NCBI GenBank assembly: GCA_015059045.1
Contig: SVBD01000011.1
Coordinates: 1-55,587 of the forward strand
DNA: 55,587 nucleotides
Direction: 5' to 3'
Source of the DNA: Erysipelotrichaceae bacterium
GTDB taxonomy: Bacteria > Bacillota_I > Bacilli_A > RFN20 > CAG-449
The translations under genes were made by a program, and so were the position numbers. Below are positions 19,970-29,292 of the stretch, piece by piece; the stretch's first letter is position 1, and every line of letters starts with the position of its first letter. The notes under the pieces were generated by a model, which had not been told where the DNA came from, did no database searches, and was given only the letters and a program-made list of their open reading frames with translations.

Positions 19970-20087
19970 ACTTGTTTACCACCTTTCAATTACTACAACT
20001 AAATTATTAATTATTTCAAGTGGTTATTACACAAAATTCGTTCTCCTTTTTCTTGCAAAAAAGCCCAAAAAAAGTTGTAAAAACCCA

Positions 20088-20681
20088 CTATTCGACGCTT
20101 TTGGATAAAACTATTATCCTTATTTGTTTTGGATGGTATTTTTTTATCAAATTGATACATGCCTTTAAGGAATTACCCGTTGTTAAAACATCGTCGACAA
20201 GTAATATTTTTTTATTATTAATTGAGTTATTTTCCAAGATAGAAAAATCTTTATAAACTTGTTCTCTTTGAATTTTATTTCTGTCGCTTTGCTTAAAATT
20301 CTTGTTTTTATATATCGGATTCATTATTGGTAATTTTAAACAAGAAAATATTTCTCTTAAATGATTATATCCTCTTTTTAAATCGTCATTTTTATTTGAA
20401 GGTACAATAATAATTTGATATGAATGATATTTAATTTTTATTTCATTATTAAATCTTTCTAAAAAAACATCTTTTAGCTCATAATCAAAACAACCTTTAA
20501 ATAAAAATAATAAGGTTTTAAAAAAATCATTATATTTGTAAATACACCTTCCTTTTATATTGTCAATTAATATTCTTTCATTAATCACTTCAAATTTATT
20601 AAAACAACATGGGCATATCGATTCATTTTTATTTCTAAAAGAATTAAATTCTTTAAAGCAAACTTTACAAAAAGTTTTCAT
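20088..20681 (-). CDS. comFC: Competence protein ComFC, phosphoribosyltransferase fold
   Basis: 197 residues. An N-terminal four-cysteine zinc motif (Cys5, 8, 23, 26) is followed by a phosphoribosyltransferase domain with the PRPP loop ILLVDDVLTTGNS near 155-167. ComFC works with the ComFA ATPase in uptake of transforming DNA in Gram-positive bacteria; its enzymatic substrate is not established. It overlaps the end of comFA by 17 bases. comFB is absent, as in many Firmicutes. Confidence 0.92.
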   Translation of the reverse strand: MKTFCKVCFKEFNSFRNKNESICPCCFNKFEVINERILIDNIKGRCIYKYNDFFKTLLFLFKGCFDYELKDVFLERFNNEIKIKYHSYQIIIVPSNKNDDLKRGYNHLREIFSCLKLPIMNPIYKNKNFKQSDRNKIQREQVYKDFSILENNSINNKKILLVDDVLTTGNSLKACINLIKKYHPKQIRIIVLSKSVE

Positions 20682-21810
20682 TGTTAGCTTCCTTAATTCT
20701 ATTAATGGCTTCTTCCATATGTTTTGTTTTTTTATTGGCTAAAAAAGTAACTTCACCATCCCATGATTCTTTTTTTCTACCAACTCTTCCAGATATTTGA
20801 ATTAATGTATCCGCGTCAAAAATTAAATGATCTGCATCATATACAATTACTTGCAAAAATGGAATTGTTATTCCTCTTTCTAAAACTGAAGTAGTAACTA
20901 AATAATCGTATTTATTATTTTTAAACTCTTCGATAATTTTATTTCTGTTCTTTCTTTCTGAATGAACATAATTACCATTAGGACAAAAAATATTTATTTG
21001 ATTAAAAAGACATTCGCATTGATCTTTAGTTGGAACAAAAATTAATAGTTTTTTTCTTTCTTTTTTATATTTATTAATTTTCCCTATTAAAAATAATTTT
21101 TTAAAAAATATCTTAATTTGAATACTAGGAACAATTAAAGGGTGGTTATGATATCTTTTCGTTAAAGAGAATAGTTTTCCTTTTTTATTTTTAATTTCCT
21201 CTATTAATTGCTTAGACGGTGTTGCACTTAAAATAATATAATTGCCTTTTAATGACCTATTAAAAAAATGGTTTAATATATAATTATCTTTAAAAGGGAA
21301 AGCATCTACTTCATCAATAATTAATAAATCAAAATAAGATTTATAACGATATAACTGATGAGTGGTAAGAATAATAATATCACCTATTAATTCTTGGCTA
21401 TGGTCTTGATAAATTGAGACAACCTTTTTTGTAGGAAAGACTTCTTTAATTCTTTTTTCTAGTTCGATAACTACATCTCTTCTTGGTATGGTAAATCCAA
21501 CTTGCAACCCTTTCTCTAATGCATAAGCCATTGTTTGATAGACTAATTCTGTTTTACCCGCTCCACACACTGCATATATCAAACTATTTTTCTTATTGAT
21601 AAATGTTTCTTTTACTTTATTACTAATTTCTTCTTGTTCTTTGCTTAATTGATAAGATAAGTTAATGCTTACTTTTTCTTTTGATAAATTATCGTTTTTC
21701 TTTGCACTTTCCCCATTAAAAGGTAAACATAACCTACAATATAATTGCTTATTTTTATTTAATCCGAAGTATTGAAACTTATTATTTCCACAATTTAGAC
21801 AAACATTCAT
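20665..21810 (-). CDS. comFA: Competence DNA-uptake helicase ComFA
   Basis: DEAD-like ATPase that helps pull transforming DNA through the ComEC channel. 381 residues from ATG 21810, 7 bases after GAGGTG (the upstream GTG at 21819 overlaps that site). The four-cysteine zinc motif (Cys4, 7, 25, 28) lies ahead of the helicase core; Walker A GAGKT is at 83-87, motif II is DEVD and the C-terminal motif is QISGRVGRK. Somewhat shorter than Bacillus ComFA, mainly in the N-terminal region. No other competence gene lies in the window, so competence cannot be concluded from this pair alone. Confidence 0.93.
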   Translation of the reverse strand: MNVCLNCGNNKFQYFGLNKNKQLYCRLCLPFNGESAKKNDNLSKEKVSINLSYQLSKEQEEISNKVKETFINKKNSLIYAVCGAGKTELVYQTMAYALEKGLQVGFTIPRRDVVIELEKRIKEVFPTKKVVSIYQDHSQELIGDIIILTTHQLYRYKSYFDLLIIDEVDAFPFKDNYILNHFFNRSLKGNYIILSATPSKQLIEEIKNKKGKLFSLTKRYHNHPLIVPSIQIKIFFKKLFLIGKINKYKKERKKLLIFVPTKDQCECLFNQINIFCPNGNYVHSERKNRNKIIEEFKNNKYDYLVTTSVLERGITIPFLQVIVYDADHLIFDADTLIQISGRVGRKKESWDGEVTFLANKKTKHMEEAINRIKEANNENFL

Positions 21811-21860
21811 TTTAATCACCTCTATATAATTAGTTCTCTGTTTTTTAAAATATTTGTCTA

Positions 21861-21888
21861 AAAAAATAAAAAACCACCTTATGGTGGT
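21861..21888 (-). terminator. Intrinsic terminator after the SpoIIQ-like gene
   Basis: ACCACC (21873-21878) / GGTGGT (21883-21888), 4-base loop, with a T-rich tail on the minus strand. Confidence 0.8.
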
Positions 21889-21897
21889 AATTATTAA

Positions 21898-22587
21898 TTA
21901 AAGTTTTGAAACTTCTAATGTGTAAGATTTTTCTGGATTTAAATATATTCCATCTTTTAATACTTCAAAATGTAAAGATGATCCTAATCCAGAAGTATAT
22001 AAACTTTCTCCCGAAGTTGCGATTTTGTCTCCTTGTTTTACTTTATCGCCCTCATTTACAAGCGGTGTTCCTAAAGAAGCATATATAGTTTCAAGTCCTG
22101 ATTCGTGTTTGATGATAACCATATTACCATATACTGAATCATATACTTTTTCCTCAACTACACCACTTGTTGCGGCTATAACATCAAATGTGGCTTTATT
22201 ATAGGTATAATCTACTCCTACACTCTTCATATATGTTGATGGTTTATTAGGAACTGGAACAATCGCTTGCGCTCTAATTGATGCATCATCATCCATATCA
22301 TAGAAATATCTTGCACATGCAGCATTTACTGTAAATGGTTTGCAAAGCGTTTCTACTTTACTGTCTACTTCTCCTCCATCTTCACTTGTTGTTGGGTTCA
22401 TACTTTCTGTATTAGAAAGAGGGATGCTTGTTGTATGCATACCAATATCATCACTAGGTTCAACGTGATTTGAAGAAGAGTTACTTCCAATAATTAATGC
22501 TCCACCTACGATAATTGCAGAAGTAAGAACTAACGCTAATCCTGCTTTTGCTTCTACAGGCCATCCTGGAATCTTTTTGTTTTTCAT
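21898..22587 (-). CDS. spoIIQ: SpoIIQ-like membrane protein with degenerate LytM (M23) domain
   Basis: 229 residues: a short cytoplasmic tail, one membrane segment (16-34), a Ser/Thr-rich linker and an outside LytM domain (about 110-222). The zinc/catalytic His positions of active M23 peptidases are mostly changed: S122 in KSVGVDY (normally HxGxD), S171 in YASL (normally YxHL) and S204 in SLHFE (normally HxHFE); D126 and H206 remain. A serine at the first of these positions is also known for Bacillus SpoIIQ, which is non-catalytic and forms the forespore half of the SpoIIQ-SpoIIIAH channel. With spoIIE in the same window, SpoIIQ is the best reading; a non-catalytic LytM regulator of cell division is the alternative. 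A GTATA motif (22631-22635) followed by GCCAAAGAT weakly recalls a SigF promoter. Confidence 0.72.
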   Translation of the reverse strand: MKNKKIPGWPVEAKAGLALVLTSAIIVGGALIIGSNSSSNHVEPSDDIGMHTTSIPLSNTESMNPTTSEDGGEVDSKVETLCKPFTVNAACARYFYDMDDDASIRAQAIVPVPNKPSTYMKSVGVDYTYNKATFDVIAATSGVVEEKVYDSVYGNMVIIKHESGLETIYASLGTPLVNEGDKVKQGDKIATSGESLYTSGLGSSLHFEVLKDGIYLNPEKSYTLEVSKL

Positions 22588-22639
22588 TTATTTTCACCTC
22601 AATTATAATCTTTGGCAATTTTTAAAATTTTATACACAA

Positions 22640-22667
22640 AAAGAAAAAAGCAATCACGAATGATTGC
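22640..22667 (-). terminator. Intrinsic terminator after XRE gene
   Basis: GCAATCA (22650-22656) / TGATTGC (22661-22667), CGAA loop on the plus strand, followed on the minus strand by six T. Confidence 0.85.
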
Positions 22668-22671
22668 CTTG

Positions 22672-23715
22672 CTATTTAAGTTTATATCTTTTAGGTTTAA
22701 AAATAGGAACGCAGCTATAAAGAATAATTATTATCGTAGCAATCATAAAAACTACAATGCTTGGTGATGATACTTCAACATTGGAATCAAGAATTCCAAA
22801 GAAAGATAGTATTAATAAAATACCACTAATTACAATAGAAAACACATAAGGACTTGTCTTCTCTTTTACAATCGCCATAGCAATAGTTACTCCTATAAAA
22901 ACTAAACTAATAAATAAATATAATATCGAGAAAACATTTGGACTAAATAAAATTGGATATAACAAGAAACTAATTAAAAGTGTTTTGATTTGATTTGAAA
23001 TAATATTTGATTTCAAAGTTTCTGTTTTATATTTAGTTTTATATTCAGGCAAAAGATTACATAATAGTAGATAAGTTAATAATAATAACGGAACAATAAA
23101 TGTTCCAAGTTCAGAATGGAAGTATTCTGTATTAAATATATGGAAGACAAAAACAGAAGTAAAAATTCCTAAAGAGGCATAAATAATAAAGTTTCTTGTT
23201 GTCTCAATAACAAAATTTCTCTTATTTATAAAAGCAACTATAAAATCTAATGTTATCGCCGTGAAAAACAATAGCACCCCTAATAATAACATCACAAATG
23301 CATTGCCATAATAAAGAAAAATATATTCAAATAAATTATGCGATCCTAAATAATTAGTTACGTTTCTTGTTGGAGTTACATATTCCACTAAACCTAGAAT
23401 TAAAAACAATATCGCCATAATTATTGGGACTAATAAGTATATTTTTCTTCTCGGTGGTAATTTACTTTCTATACTTTTTTCTTCTTTTGATTTTTCAATG
23501 TTTATTTTTCTTTCACCATTTAATAATTCTTCTATTGATACGTTATAAAATTTTGCTAATTTTTCTAATGTTTCTATGTCTGGGATTGACTCTCCTCTTT
23601 CCCATTTAGATATCGCTTGTGGGGAAATAATAAATATCTCCGCTAACTCATTTTGTAACAATCCTTTTTCTTTTCTAAGCTCACAAAGGAAGTGAGCCAT
23701 TTTTTCTCTAACCAT
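22672..23715 (-). CDS. XRE-family regulator fused to a multi-pass membrane domain
   Basis: 347 residues. The first 65 form a Cro/C1-type helix-turn-helix (LLQNELAEIFIISPQAISKWERGESIPD). After a charged linker there are about seven membrane helices to the C-terminus (ending FKPKRYKLK). Such fusions are common in gut Firmicutes; the signal sensed is unknown. ATG 23715 (MVREKM) follows AAGGAG by 7 bases; the ATG six bases upstream is too close to that site. A promoter is visible at 23745-23773, and the gene has its own terminator, so it is probably a single unit. Confidence 0.85.
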   Translation of the reverse strand: MVREKMAHFLCELRKEKGLLQNELAEIFIISPQAISKWERGESIPDIETLEKLAKFYNVSIEELLNGERKINIEKSKEEKSIESKLPPRRKIYLLVPIIMAILFLILGLVEYVTPTRNVTNYLGSHNLFEYIFLYYGNAFVMLLLGVLLFFTAITLDFIVAFINKRNFVIETTRNFIIYASLGIFTSVFVFHIFNTEYFHSELGTFIVPLLLLTYLLLCNLLPEYKTKYKTETLKSNIISNQIKTLLISFLLYPILFSPNVFSILYLFISLVFIGVTIAMAIVKEKTSPYVFSIVISGILLILSFFGILDSNVEVSSPSIVVFMIATIIIILYSCVPIFKPKRYKLK

Positions 23716-23744
23716 ATTCATTCTCCTTTGGCATCTATACCTAA

Positions 23745-23773
23745 ATGATATGTCTACACTTAGTAAATTTCAA
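23745..23773 (-). promoter_or_regulatory. Probable promoter of the XRE gene
   Basis: Minus-strand TTGAAA (23768-23773), 17-base spacer, TATCAT (23745-23750). Confidence 0.5.
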
Positions 23774-23803
23774 AAACCTGTCAATTGTTTTATCAATCAA
23801 CTA

Positions 23804-24793
23804 TCAGTTGTTTTGAAAACTATTCATAATTTCTTCGCAAATATTTAAGAAATCCTGTTCACTTTTCATTGTTGTAAACATCATTCTTATCTTTTTAGAA
23901 TTTTCAAAATGTTTGAAGTAATGAGGAGATAATCCTCTCATTTCTGCAACAGCTTTAAATTCTCCCTTTAGTTCCTTTAAATATTCAAAATGTCTTTTTA
24001 CAAAGATAATTTTATCTTTTAAAGTTGATGAAGGTAATCTTTCTCCTGTTTCAAAATAGTGGACTAATTCTTTAATTAAGAATGGATTGCCAAGCGCTCC
24101 TCTTCCTATCATTACTCCATCAGCATTAGTTAATTCCAATACTTTAATAGCGTCATCAACACTATTAATATCCCCATTTGCAATCACAGGTATATTAACA
24201 GCTTCTTTTGCTAATTTAATATATTCATATTTAGGAGTACCCGAATACATCATAGATCTAGTTCTAGCGTGAATTGCAATTAAACTAACACCCGCTTTTT
24301 CTAGTAATTTACAAGTATTAATAACATTAATGGTTTCTTCATCCCAGCCAAGTCTAATTTTACAAGTAACTGGATATTTGGAAACTTCAACCACAGCTTT
24401 TATAGCTTCATATAATTCATCTTGTCTTTCATTTTTTAACCAACAAGAACCAGAGCCTTCTTTAACTACTTTATTAACTGGACAACCCAAATTGATATCT
24501 AAAATTTCAAATCCGTCTAGATTATTTAATACATTAACACCTAATAATAATGACTCTTTTGTTCCACCAAAAAGTTGTACACTTAATGGTTTTTCAATAT
24601 CGTCACTTTTTAACATATTAATGGTTTCTTTGTTGCCGTAATGAAGAGCAAAGTCTGAAACCATTTCTGTTACAACAAGTGGGCACCCTTGTTCTTTTAA
24701 TAATTTACGATACGCAAAATTAGTAATTCCCGCCATTGGAGCAAGAATCACTGGAATACCAATTTTAATGTTTTTAATAAATAAATCTTTCAT
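23804..24793 (-). CDS. dusB: tRNA-dihydrouridine synthase
   Basis: FMN-dependent enzyme that reduces uridines in the D-loop of tRNA. 329 residues. APMAGITN near the start, the NLGCPVNKV segment carrying the catalytic cysteine, IHARTR and PVIANGDI, plus the C-terminal helical RNA-binding domain, are all typical. The gene ends in TGA followed directly by TAG, one of the few UGA stops in the window. It has its own promoter (24821-24849). In Bacillus subtilis dusB also lies downstream of the ftsH region and beside a small XRE gene. Confidence 0.95.
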   Translation of the reverse strand: MKDLFIKNIKIGIPVILAPMAGITNFAYRKLLKEQGCPLVVTEMVSDFALHYGNKETINMLKSDDIEKPLSVQLFGGTKESLLLGVNVLNNLDGFEILDINLGCPVNKVVKEGSGSCWLKNERQDELYEAIKAVVEVSKYPVTCKIRLGWDEETINVINTCKLLEKAGVSLIAIHARTRSMMYSGTPKYEYIKLAKEAVNIPVIANGDINSVDDAIKVLELTNADGVMIGRGALGNPFLIKELVHYFETGERLPSSTLKDKIIFVKRHFEYLKELKGEFKAVAEMRGLSPHYFKHFENSKKIRMMFTTMKSEQDFLNICEEIMNSFQNN

Positions 24794-24820
24794 GCGTATC
24801 CTCTTTAATAAAACTGTAAT

Positions 24821-24849
24821 ATTATAACAATTTTTTTATAAATACTCAA
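24821..24849 (-). promoter_or_regulatory. Sigma-A promoter for dusB
   Basis: Minus-strand TTGAGT (24844-24849), 17-base spacer, TATAAT (24821-24826), about 28 bases before the dusB start. Confidence 0.7.
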
Positions 24850-24876
24850 CTAAGTCAAATAAAAGAAAAAGCAATT

Positions 24877-24901
24877 AAAAAGCTAGAGATTAACTCTAGC
24901 T
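24877..24901 (-). terminator. Intrinsic terminator after the Rpn-type gene
   Basis: AGCTAGAG (24881-24888) / CTCTAGCT (24894-24901), 5-base loop, followed on the minus strand by TTTT. Confidence 0.8.
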
Positions 24902-24911
24902 CCCAATTCAA

Positions 24912-25772
24912 TTATAACTTATTAATTTCTTCTACACTTAATGATGTAGCTTTAGAAATAACTTCAATATCTAATCCCATATCTTTCATATTTTTAGCGA
25001 TTTCTAATTCTTTTATCCTAGATCCTTGTTCTAAGCCTTTTTGTAGACCTTTTTGTAGACCTCTTTGCATTCCTTTTTCTTCGGCTTCGCCCATGGCAAT
25101 ATTATAATCAATTGCATACATTTCTTGAGAGTCTAATCTCGCTCTTATCTTTTCATCAGCATTTACTTCAAAAACCTTTTTAATAACTTCATCCATAATT
25201 TTGCTTTCTCCTTTAAAAGATTGAGGGTTTTCACTCTTTATTAGTTCTAACCATCTCTTTAATTCAAGATTATCACAAGAATCACTTTTTGTTAAGTCAA
25301 TAACATAGATTTCATGTTTGGAAACTTGTTTACCATCTTTTTTTCGATATGAAATAATATTTACACATTCTTCAAAATCCTCTAAAGAGAAATTTATAAA
25401 TACAATAGAAATGCATTTCTTTCCTTGATATAAACTTCCTGGAGTCATGCTTTCTGATATCATTTTAGAATTATAGATGATCATTCTTTCAATTAATGAA
25501 TAATTATAATTCCGACTTCTTTGCATTTCTAAATTGATATCTAATCTCTTTAATACATTTAATCTAATATCAAGCAATGAGTTTTTAACATCTACACTTT
25601 CACCAAGTAATTCATTAGATGTTATAATTACTTCATCTTCTTTGATGTTCTCATTTAATATCTTATTAAGTAAATCACATGTCCCTTTTAAAGAAGAAGT
25701 AAATGTTTCTTTAAATACTACATCATAAGTTAAATTATATCGAATTGAATTTGTTTCTTTAATTTGAGTCAT
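24912..25772 (-). CDS. Rpn-type PD-(D/E)XK nuclease family protein
   Basis: 286 residues, resembling the PDDEXK_2 / Rpn 'transposase' family. The nuclease core is at 10-130, with a catalytic Asp in LLDIRL or nearby and the E-x-Q of DINLEMQR, then the usual SLIERMIIYNSKMI helix. Near residues 230-250 a short repeat (GMQRGLQKGLQKGLEQG) precedes a C-terminal helix, typical of these proteins; its DNA has a 12-base tandem duplication (25036-25047 and 25048-25059). Rpn proteins cut DNA and promote RecA-independent recombination in Escherichia coli. No terminal repeats flank it, so it is a lone gene. It interrupts the Bacillus-like ftsH-dusB stretch. Confidence 0.82.
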   Translation of the reverse strand: MTQIKETNSIRYNLTYDVVFKETFTSSLKGTCDLLNKILNENIKEDEVIITSNELLGESVDVKNSLLDIRLNVLKRLDINLEMQRSRNYNYSLIERMIIYNSKMISESMTPGSLYQGKKCISIVFINFSLEDFEECVNIISYRKKDGKQVSKHEIYVIDLTKSDSCDNLELKRWLELIKSENPQSFKGESKIMDEVIKKVFEVNADEKIRARLDSQEMYAIDYNIAMGEAEEKGMQRGLQKGLQKGLEQGSRIKELEIAKNMKDMGLDIEVISKATSLSVEEINKL

Positions 25773-25785
25773 TTTATCACCTCCT

Positions 25786-25804
25786 CCCTAATAATTAATT
25801 AGGG
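25786..25804. promoter_or_regulatory. Hairpin in the leader of the Rpn-type gene
   Basis: CCCTAAT (25786-25792) / ATTAGGG (25798-25804) with a 5-base loop, directly before the AGGAGGTGAT ribosome site. It is followed by GTTTTTT on the plus strand. In mobile-element genes such stems block translation of read-through transcripts; that role is inference here. Confidence 0.45.
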
Positions 25805-25841
25805 GTTTTTTGATAAAATTACCCATATTTTTTTTAAAAAA

Positions 25842-25868
25842 GAAAAACAAGCCTATTTTTAGGCTTGT
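25842..25868 (-). terminator. Intrinsic terminator after ftsH
   Basis: ACAAGCCTA (25847-25855) / TAGGCTTGT (25860-25868), 4-base loop, followed by five T on the minus strand. Confidence 0.85.
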
Positions 25869-25875
25869 ATTTTGA

Positions 25876-27957
25876 TTATTCTTTAGTTTCGTTTTCTTTA
25901 ACCTCTGGAGTTTCTTCTAATGGTTTAACACTTTCTTCAACTAAAGGCTTTTTAACTTCTTGAGGCTTTTCTTCCGGCATCTTTCTATTTTTTAATAAAT
26001 AGTCGATTTCTTCAGAGTTAAGTGTTTCAACTTCTAATAATGTTTCCGCGATTAAGATTACATCATCTTTTCTGTCTTTGATAATATCGATAGCTTTTTG
26101 ATGAGCTTCATCAATAATCTTTCTAATTTCTTTATCAATTTCATTTGCAACAGCACTTGAGAAATTCTTTTGATTTGAAGTATAGTCTCTTCCTAAGAAT
26201 ACTGATCCACCATTTGATTCGTATTGAATTGGTCCAAGAGTTGACATACCATATTCAACAACCATAGCTCTAGCAATTCTTGTTGCTCTTTCGATATCAT
26301 TACTTGCGCCTGTTGAAACATCATCAAAGAATACTTCTTCAGATGAACGTCCAGCAAGTAAACCGATGATTTGAGCGACTAATTCTTCTTTAGTAAGTAA
26401 GAATCTATCATCTTCAGGAGTTGATAATACATATCCTCCCGCCATACCACGAGGAACAATTGTTACTTTTTGAACTTTATCACTCGCTGGTAAAGTTAAG
26501 CCGATAATTGCATGTCCTGCTTCGTGATATGCAACAGTCTTTCTTTCGGTTTCATTTAAGTGTTTTGATTTCTTTGCTGGTCCAGCAATTCTTCTATCGA
26601 TAGCTTCATCTACTTCTTTAATAGAAATAGCTTTTTTACGATTTCTAACCGCTAGGATTGCAGCTTCATTAACAATATTTGCTAAGTCAGCACCAGAGAA
26701 ACCAACTGTACGTTTTGCAACGTTTGCCCAAACGACACTTGAATCAATTTTCTTATTTCTTGCATGAACTTTTAAGATTTGTTCTCTACCAACTTTATCT
26801 GGTAAAGAAACTGTGATTTGACGATCGAAACGGCCCGCTCTCATTAAAGCTGGATCTAGAATGTCAGATCTATTTGTAGCCGCCATAACAATAATACCTT
26901 GGTTATCAGAGAAGCCATCCATTTCGACTAATAATTGGTTAAGGGTTTGTTCTCTTTCATCATTTCCGCCACCTAAACCAGCACCTCTTTGTCTACCAAC
27001 AGCATCAATTTCATCGATAAAAATTAAACATGGAGCGGTTTGTTTAGCTTTTTTAAACATGTCTCTAACTCTACCAGCACCAACACCGACAAACATTTCA
27101 ACGAAATCAGAACCAGAAATTGAGTAGAACGGAACATGCGCTTCACCAGCAACAGCCTTAGCCATTAAAGTTTTACCAGTACCTGGACTTCCTACTAAAA
27201 GGACACCTTTAGGTAATTTTGCTCCAAAGGAAGCATATTTTAATGGATTCTTTAAATAATCAACTAATTCCATTAATTCTTGCTTTTCTTCATCGCATCC
27301 TGCAACATCATCAAATCTTACTTCAGAATTATCTTCTCTTCTTGCTCTAGAACGATTGAATTCCATTGATTGGCTATTAGATTTGCTAATAGAAGCTCCC
27401 ATTCTTGAAATAATAAAGAATACTAATCCTATACCAATTAATGACATAAAGATAATTGGGAAATAATCTGTCCAGAAGTTAGAAGCATATGGATTAACAA
27501 TTGTAAATTTAGCGTAATCACCATAATAAACAACTGTATCAATTACTACTCCGCTTGAATTTTTAACTTCGTACTCTCTGTTTTGTAAAATATAAGTCAA
27601 TACTTCTTTGTTAGTTTCTGTTTCAGTAATACGCGATTCAAAAGTATATAAACCTTCTCTTGTATTTTTACCAATGATATCTACAACTTTACCTGAAATA
27701 TCAATGAATCCATCATAATAAGTAATACTAATTTCTCTAATATCTTCATTCCATAATACTGAACCTTCAGCCTTTAATTGAATGTCAGTTTTTCCTTCTA
27801 CTTTTTCAGTAACCGGAGCGATAATTTCTCCTTCCGAATATTTAATAGTAGATCCTTTACCGCCGTTAACAATTAAAACAATTACTACGATAATAGAAAT
27901 TAAAATAATATATGGAAACAAATAACTAAACCAAGACTTTTTCTTTTGGTTATTCAT
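25876..27957 (-). CDS. ftsH: ATP-dependent zinc metalloprotease FtsH
   Basis: Membrane-anchored AAA+ protease for quality control and turnover of membrane proteins. 693 residues: membrane helix at 12-31, an outside domain, a second helix at about 165-185, the AAA module with Walker A GSPGTGKT (256-263) and Walker B IFIDEID, the second-region-of-homology arginines, and the protease site HEAGH (478-482). The tail is rich in Glu, Pro and Lys. ATG start behind GGAGGTAAAAA. It follows tilS by 53 bases, which include an AT-rich stem (27978-28004). hpt, found between tilS and ftsH in Bacillus, is missing. Confidence 0.98.
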   Translation of the reverse strand: MNNQKKKSWFSYLFPYIILISIIVVIVLIVNGGKGSTIKYSEGEIIAPVTEKVEGKTDIQLKAEGSVLWNEDIREISITYYDGFIDISGKVVDIIGKNTREGLYTFESRITETETNKEVLTYILQNREYEVKNSSGVVIDTVVYYGDYAKFTIVNPYASNFWTDYFPIIFMSLIGIGLVFFIISRMGASISKSNSQSMEFNRSRARREDNSEVRFDDVAGCDEEKQELMELVDYLKNPLKYASFGAKLPKGVLLVGSPGTGKTLMAKAVAGEAHVPFYSISGSDFVEMFVGVGAGRVRDMFKKAKQTAPCLIFIDEIDAVGRQRGAGLGGGNDEREQTLNQLLVEMDGFSDNQGIIVMAATNRSDILDPALMRAGRFDRQITVSLPDKVGREQILKVHARNKKIDSSVVWANVAKRTVGFSGADLANIVNEAAILAVRNRKKAISIKEVDEAIDRRIAGPAKKSKHLNETERKTVAYHEAGHAIIGLTLPASDKVQKVTIVPRGMAGGYVLSTPEDDRFLLTKEELVAQIIGLLAGRSSEEVFFDDVSTGASNDIERATRIARAMVVEYGMSTLGPIQYESNGGSVFLGRDYTSNQKNFSSAVANEIDKEIRKIIDEAHQKAIDIIKDRKDDVILIAETLLEVETLNSEEIDYLLKNRKMPEEKPQEVKKPLVEESVKPLEETPEVKENETKE

Positions 27958-28010
27958 TTTTTTACCTCCTTTTTATTGCAAATTATTTTGTAAAAAATAA
28001 TTGCGTAGAA

Positions 28011-29255
28011 CTATTTTACCACAAATGATAATTTGTTTGCTATAACTTTTTGATTTATCGAACGATATAAAGGAATATAGACAATATCCCCATTTTTATC
28101 GATAATTACCGGATATTTTTTCCTTTTTTCCAAAGGAATTTTCTCATCAATTAGAATTCTATTGACTTTTTTATAGATGTCGCCAAATTTTACAACATCT
28201 CCTCTTTTTACATTTCTTATAGTTAAAGGATAAGAATATGAGTAAATATTTAATGGTGAGGTATCTTTAGTTAAATCAACATAAAATTCTTTCGTATCTA
28301 AAATTGAAGGCTCATTAATAATATAAGCATAATCAGTAGAGTTTATACTCTCACTAATATAAAAGACATTATAACTTTTAACAAAATAATACGGTGGATA
28401 TAATAAAATTCTTGAATTTGCTTTATTGCTAAATAAAATCTTCTTAATTTCAAAAATTCTTGATTTAGATAACTTATTGGAAACAAATGGCAAATATTTT
28501 GTGATGTACTTATAAATAAAAATATCTTGAGTTAATTCGTCTTCTTTGATGAAATCATCTACATTTTTTTCTTCTTTATTTAGAAGTAGTTCCACTTTAT
28601 TAAAGTGTTCGTTAAGTCTTTGATTTTGAATATTAATTTCGTTTCTTAGTTCTTCTCTTTTTAATGCATCTAATTTTTCAACAACTTGATGACGAATTTT
28701 ATTTCTTGTATATTGATCTTCTAAATTAGATGAATCAATACTATAGAAAATTTGATTTCTTTTACAATAATCCAATAGTTCTTGCTTTGTAAAATTTAAT
28801 AATGGGCGGAGAATCTTCATTCCTAACAATTCTCCTTCTTCTTTAATTCCATAATATGAAACAATCCCTTTTCTTCTTTTTTGCATTAAATACGTTTCTA
28901 GCAAATCATCTTCTTGATGAGCGACAAATAAAGCTTCTGCATGATAAATTGAATATTGTTTTTTAAAAAACTCATATCTAACTTCTCTAGCCCAAGCTTG
29001 GAAATTACCTTCTTGTTTGATAGTTGTTGCGTCCATTACATGAACTGGTATATTTCTTTCTTTTGCATATTTACAAAGTTCTTGTTCTTCAAAATCAGAT
29101 TCTTTCCTTTTGTGATAATTAACATGACAAATAACAAGTTTATATTTTAAAGAATACAGCATGTTTAAAAGAGCCATTGAATCTGGCCCACCGGAAACTG
29201 CGACTAAATAAGTTTTATCCTTAGGATAATTGATTTTTAAACATTTCATATTCAT
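28011..29255 (-). CDS. tilS: tRNA(Ile)-lysidine synthase
   Basis: ATP-dependent enzyme that converts C34 of the CAU-anticodon tRNA-Ile to lysidine, needed to read AUA. About 414 residues; the PP-loop SGGPDS lies at 21-26, HQEDDLLETYLM is the conserved second motif, and TRNKIRHQV the third. A C-terminal substrate-binding region of the TilS_C type (KRGDVVKFG) follows. The start is uncertain: ATG 29255 has no clear ribosome site, and a palindrome (AAATTGAT / ATCAATTT, about 29258-29278) spans the gap from spoIIE. Position between spoIIE and ftsH matches Bacillus. Confidence 0.95.
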   Translation of the reverse strand: MNMKCLKINYPKDKTYLVAVSGGPDSMALLNMLYSLKYKLVICHVNYHKRKESDFEEQELCKYAKERNIPVHVMDATTIKQEGNFQAWAREVRYEFFKKQYSIYHAEALFVAHQEDDLLETYLMQKRRKGIVSYYGIKEEGELLGMKILRPLLNFTKQELLDYCKRNQIFYSIDSSNLEDQYTRNKIRHQVVEKLDALKREELRNEINIQNQRLNEHFNKVELLLNKEEKNVDDFIKEDELTQDIFIYKYITKYLPFVSNKLSKSRIFEIKKILFSNKANSRILLYPPYYFVKSYNVFYISESINSTDYAYIINEPSILDTKEFYVDLTKDTSPLNIYSYSYPLTIRNVKRGDVVKFGDIYKKVNRILIDEKIPLEKRKKYPVIIDKNGDIVYIPLYRSINQKVIANKLSFVVK

Positions 29256-29292
29256 CACAAATTGATTATAAATCAATTTTTAAAATAAATCA

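Noticed and set aside
20020-20256. Plus-strand frames over the comFC end and csp leader
   Set aside because: They overlap well-supported minus-strand genes, lack ribosome sites and resemble no known protein.
27978-28004. Terminator between tilS and ftsH
   Set aside because: The stem is AT-rich with a bulge and no clear T tract; ftsH probably continues the spoIIE-tilS transcript.
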